The translations under genes and the position numbers were made by a program. Below the pieces are notes generated by a model. It saw only the letters and a program-made list of their open reading frames with translations, did no database searches and was not told where the DNA came from. From assembly GCF_022402485.1 (NCBI RefSeq), contig NZ_JAKRSA010000018.1, positions 124,001-188,000 on the forward strand: a stretch of 64,000 bases of DNA, given 5' to 3'. Positions 61,770-64,000 of this stretch are shown piece by piece. This stretch comes from Phenylobacterium sp. GTDB taxonomy: Bacteria > Pseudomonadota > Alphaproteobacteria > Caulobacterales > Caulobacteraceae. The stretch's first letter is position 1. Each line of letters starts with the position of its first letter.

Positions 61770-62726
61770 GTGTCCATGCCCCGCCAACGTCTGAGTTCCC
61801 CCCTTGGCGTTCCCCCCGAGACCGTCCTGGTCCAGGCCAATTCAGCCACCCGGGCGCTCAACATCCTTGGGGATCGTTGGAGCCTGATGATCCTTTACCT
61901 CGCCTTCCAGCGGGTGCGGCGGTTTGAGGACTTTCAGGGGGGTATCGGGGTGGCCCGCAGCCTGCTCAGCGACCGGCTGCGTCGGCTGATCGCGGCAGGC
62001 GTTCTCAAGAAGGTCCGCTACCAGGAGCGCCCGGTCCGGGAGGCCTATCATCTCACGCCCATGGGCCGTGATCTCTACAGCCTGGCCCTGATGATCATCG
62101 GCTGGGAGAAGCGCTGGTTCTTCGACCCCACCCATCCGGCCCACCAGATCCGCCATGGCTGCGGCAAGACCTTCACACCTGAATACCGCTGCGGCTGCTG
62201 TGGGGAGGTGGTGACCGCCCGGGATGTCTATGTGATCGATGGCCCCGGAGCCGGGGTCGAGCCCAGCCAGCCCCCCAGGGCGCAGCGCCGCTCCATCGTG
62301 CCGACGGACGGGCTCAATCGCGGCAACCCCATGTTGGACCGCGCCTTCCAGGTGCTGGGGGACCGCTGGACCTCCCATGTGATCGCCTCAGCCTTCATGG
62401 GGCGTCGTCGGTTTGGCGACCTGCAAAGCGCCCTGGGGATCGCGCCCAACATCCTGTCAGACCGGCTCTCGCGGCTGGTGGAGCTAGGTGTGCTGCGGAA
62501 GGCCGCCTACCAGGACAAGCCCCAAAGGTGGGAGTACCGGCTCACCGATCAGGGCCGCGACCTCTATCCGCTGATCGCCGAGTTGAACCGGTGGGGCGAC
62601 CGATGGCTGGACGGCGGCAAGGGGCCACCGCTGATCACCTATCACCGGCCCTGCGGCCAACCGCTGATCGCCAAGATCACCTGTGATCAGTGCGGCGAGC
62701 CAGCTGGCCTCGACAGCATGCTCTAG
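61770..62726 (+). CDS. Tandem HxlR regulator with two zinc-ribbon-like tails
   Basis: A 318-residue protein made of two HxlR winged-helix repeats. Repeat 1: ALNILGDRWSLMILYLAFQR (about 29-48) to LYSLALMIIGWEKRW; repeat 2: AFQVLGDRWTSHVIASAFMG (192-211) to LYPLIAELNRWGDRW. Each is followed by a Cys/His cluster: His129, Cys131, Cys141, Cys144 and His292, Cys295, Cys305, Cys308 (CDQCGEP). The spacing and composition match a metal-binding ribbon duplicated with the domain. The start is GTG 61770 or ATG 61776. HxlR proteins respond to small molecules or redox state. Confidence 0.85.
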   Translation: MSMPRQRLSSPLGVPPETVLVQANSATRALNILGDRWSLMILYLAFQRVRRFEDFQGGIGVARSLLSDRLRRLIAAGVLKKVRYQERPVREAYHLTPMGRDLYSLALMIIGWEKRWFFDPTHPAHQIRHGCGKTFTPEYRCGCCGEVVTARDVYVIDGPGAGVEPSQPPRAQRRSIVPTDGLNRGNPMLDRAFQVLGDRWTSHVIASAFMGRRRFGDLQSALGIAPNILSDRLSRLVELGVLRKAAYQDKPQRWEYRLTDQGRDLYPLIAELNRWGDRWLDGGKGPPLITYHRPCGQPLIAKITCDQCGEPAGLDSML

Positions 62727-63130
62727 GCCGCGCCCTCAGTCTTGCGGCGGGCCTGGGCGGCCAGGGGCGCACCGGCGGCCGGATCGAGGTACTCGTCCAG
62801 CCGAATGATGCGGCCGTCCTTGGACTGGACCACTACGCAGGCATGCATGGCGAATGGCTGGCCGTCGGCCAGGACGCCCTCCAGCACATGCTGCTGAAAG
62901 AAGCCGTCAGGCAGGATTTCCCGCCGCAGGATTCGGTACTGCCGCTCTGGCAGCGCGCGGATCAGCCAGGCCAGAACCCGCAGGTTCTGGTCTACGGTCT
63001 GTTCGATCTCGTCATTGTTGTGCCAGAGCTTGGCGTCGGGGGCATAGATGGCCCGAACCGCCTCGACATCACCGGCTGCGAGGGCGGCAATGAACCGCTC
63101 GGCCAGGTCCTGATGATCCTGTGGGCTCAT
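62723..63130 (-). CDS. NTF2-like (SnoaL) family protein
   Basis: A 135-residue cone-fold protein of the NTF2/SnoaL superfamily. QDLAERFIAALAAGDVEAVR and AIYAPDAKLWHNNDEIEQTV give the helical and strand opening; LEGVLADGQPFAMHACVVVQ and RIIRLDEYLDP finish the sheet. It may bind or isomerise a small hydrophobic ligand. Its stop overlaps that of the HxlR gene on the opposite strand, and its start overlaps the carotenoid oxygenase stop by four bases. Confidence 0.85.
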   Translation of the reverse strand: MSPQDHQDLAERFIAALAAGDVEAVRAIYAPDAKLWHNNDEIEQTVDQNLRVLAWLIRALPERQYRILRREILPDGFFQQHVLEGVLADGQPFAMHACVVVQSKDGRIIRLDEYLDPAAGAPLAAQARRKTEGAA

Positions 63131-64000
63131 GCTGCGGCCACCCCATTGCGCAGGAACTCGCGGTCGGCCCAGACGCTGTGGGTGCCGCTGCAGATCTTGT
63201 GCGGCAGGGCGATCCGCACCACTGGCCCGTCTTCAATCCGCTGCGCGTCAATCAGCACGCACTCTGAACTTCCCCCGGCCTCATCGATGATGAAGCTGAC
63301 CAGGTAACCGTCATCCTCGGCGGTAGCCCCGATGCGCGGCACGAAGGGGGCCTCGCTGGCGTACTGGCCTTCGGGCAGGGTGAAGGACCAGGACTCGCCG
63401 GTCTCCAGGTCGTGCTTGACGAACCCCTTGAACAGGAACCAGCCCGGCTTGGTGGTGGTGGAATAGACGTAGCGGTAGGGCTTGCCGGCATAGCGCTGGT
63501 TGAACATCCCGAACTCCAGGATGCGGTCATCCAGGTGATGTTCCTTGGTCTCGCCGGTCTTCATGTTGAAGCGCCAGCGATGCAGCTTGGGCTTGAAGCT
63601 GTGCTCGTCCAGATAGGCCATCATGTGCGCCAGACCCCTGGGCACGTCGGGCAGGGGGGCTGGGCAGGGGTCTTCCTGGAAGTAGCCGTCCATGACGATC
63701 TCGTCCCCGTCCTCATAGGCGTTCAGCCAGTGCAGGACATAGGTCGGTGCGGCCTCAAACCAGCGGATGTCAGCCTCGTTGCCATAACGGGGGATGACAG
63801 CGAAACGCGAGGGCAGGCCCTCATGCATACGCACCACATGGATATTCTGGGTCAGCAGGTTCTGGTCCCAGAACACCGGGAAATCATTGAGGATCGAGTA
63901 GTTGGCCGAGAACGCCATATCGTGCGGCAGCCTTGGTCCAGGCAGGGGGACCGGGGTGTAATGCACCCGCTTACCGTCCTTATCGACCACCCCATAGTGC
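63127..64000 (-). CDS. Carotenoid oxygenase (RPE65/lignostilbene dioxygenase family), partial
   Basis: The C-terminal part of a carotenoid cleavage oxygenase, open to the right edge of the window and missing its N-terminus. Iron-ligand histidines are visible in RLPHDMAFSANYSILND, APTYVLHWLNAYEDGDE and KICSGTHSVWADREFL. The family splits C=C bonds of carotenoids or stilbenes with non-haem iron. It and the NTF2-like gene overlap by four bases in one leftward operon. Local catabolic neighbours favour a lignostilbene-type role, but this is inference. Confidence 0.9.
   Translation of the reverse strand, partial: HYGVVDKDGKRVHYTPVPLPGPRLPHDMAFSANYSILNDFPVFWDQNLLTQNIHVVRMHEGLPSRFAVIPRYGNEADIRWFEAAPTYVLHWLNAYEDGDEIVMDGYFQEDPCPAPLPDVPRGLAHMMAYLDEHSFKPKLHRWRFNMKTGETKEHHLDDRILEFGMFNQRYAGKPYRYVYSTTTKPGWFLFKGFVKHDLETGESWSFTLPEGQYASEAPFVPRIGATAEDDGYLVSFIIDEAGGSSECVLIDAQRIEDGPVVRIALPHKICSGTHSVWADREFLRNGVAAA

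Overview
The window looks like chromosome of a GC-rich alphaproteobacterium, most probably order Caulobacterales (Caulobacter/Phenylobacterium-like). Supporting this are the murA–DUF2948–hisD–UPF0262–phosphatase–infA–maf–RNase E/G–yacG–tRNA-Phe block, a tRNA-His that lacks G-1 and carries A73 (an alphaproteobacterial peculiarity), paired DUF2336 proteins, several hybrid kinases and a rich set of lipid and aromatic catabolism genes. The genus is inference; no rRNA is present.

Layout. 1-7780: the late end of a podovirus-like prophage. It holds an adaptor, tail and tail-tip proteins, a putative internal virion protein and a compact lysis cassette (coiled-coil/membrane protein, holin-like protein, M15 endolysin, overlapping Rz/Rz1-type spanin genes). 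It ends against tRNA-Thr(GGT) at 7955-8029, a likely integration site. 8134-15623: housekeeping block for cell wall, histidine, translation, RNA turnover and tRNA-Phe. 16400-18468: exbB-exbD-tonB energy-coupling operon closed by a strong terminator. 18611-25259: tRNA-His, a PhoA-type phosphatase, then a cobalamin riboswitch driving btuB-btuF-btuC-btuD; the TonB system next door would energise the BtuB receptor. 25297-32966: a di-haem cytochrome/beta-helix pair, an SDR, a hybrid kinase, an esterase, a brnT-brnA toxin-antitoxin pair and a spermidine-synthase-like protein.

33081-39184: a CYP153-like P450 with a palindromic operator, an rRNA methyltransferase, a TetR regulator, a ThiO-like oxidase, a lytic transglycosylase with a CtrA-like box and a class III CoA-transferase. 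39296-45781: a signalling and NAD-related cluster in which two convergent strands carry hybrid kinase, DUF2336, NUDIX, HPt, NAD kinase and a second DUF2336. 45904-52760: glycerol kinase, class II aldolase and an RND efflux pair. 52858-59269: lipoprotein cytochrome c, L,D-transpeptidase, DUF882 peptidase, acyl-CoA ligase, DEAD-box helicase and tRNA-Thr(TGT). 59554-64000: thiolase, DUF1295 membrane protein, a tandem HxlR regulator with two zinc-ribbon-like tails, an NTF2-like protein and a carotenoid oxygenase cut by the window edge.

I see no CRISPR array, no rRNA and no insertion sequence. The most interesting signals are the DUF2336/HPt/NAD-kinase cluster, the duplicated HxlR-zinc-ribbon regulator with an inverted repeat upstream, the tRNA-Thr/prophage junction with a mismatched anticodon stem, and several perfect or near-perfect operator-like palindromes. 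None proves a new system; each is stated with a refuting test.
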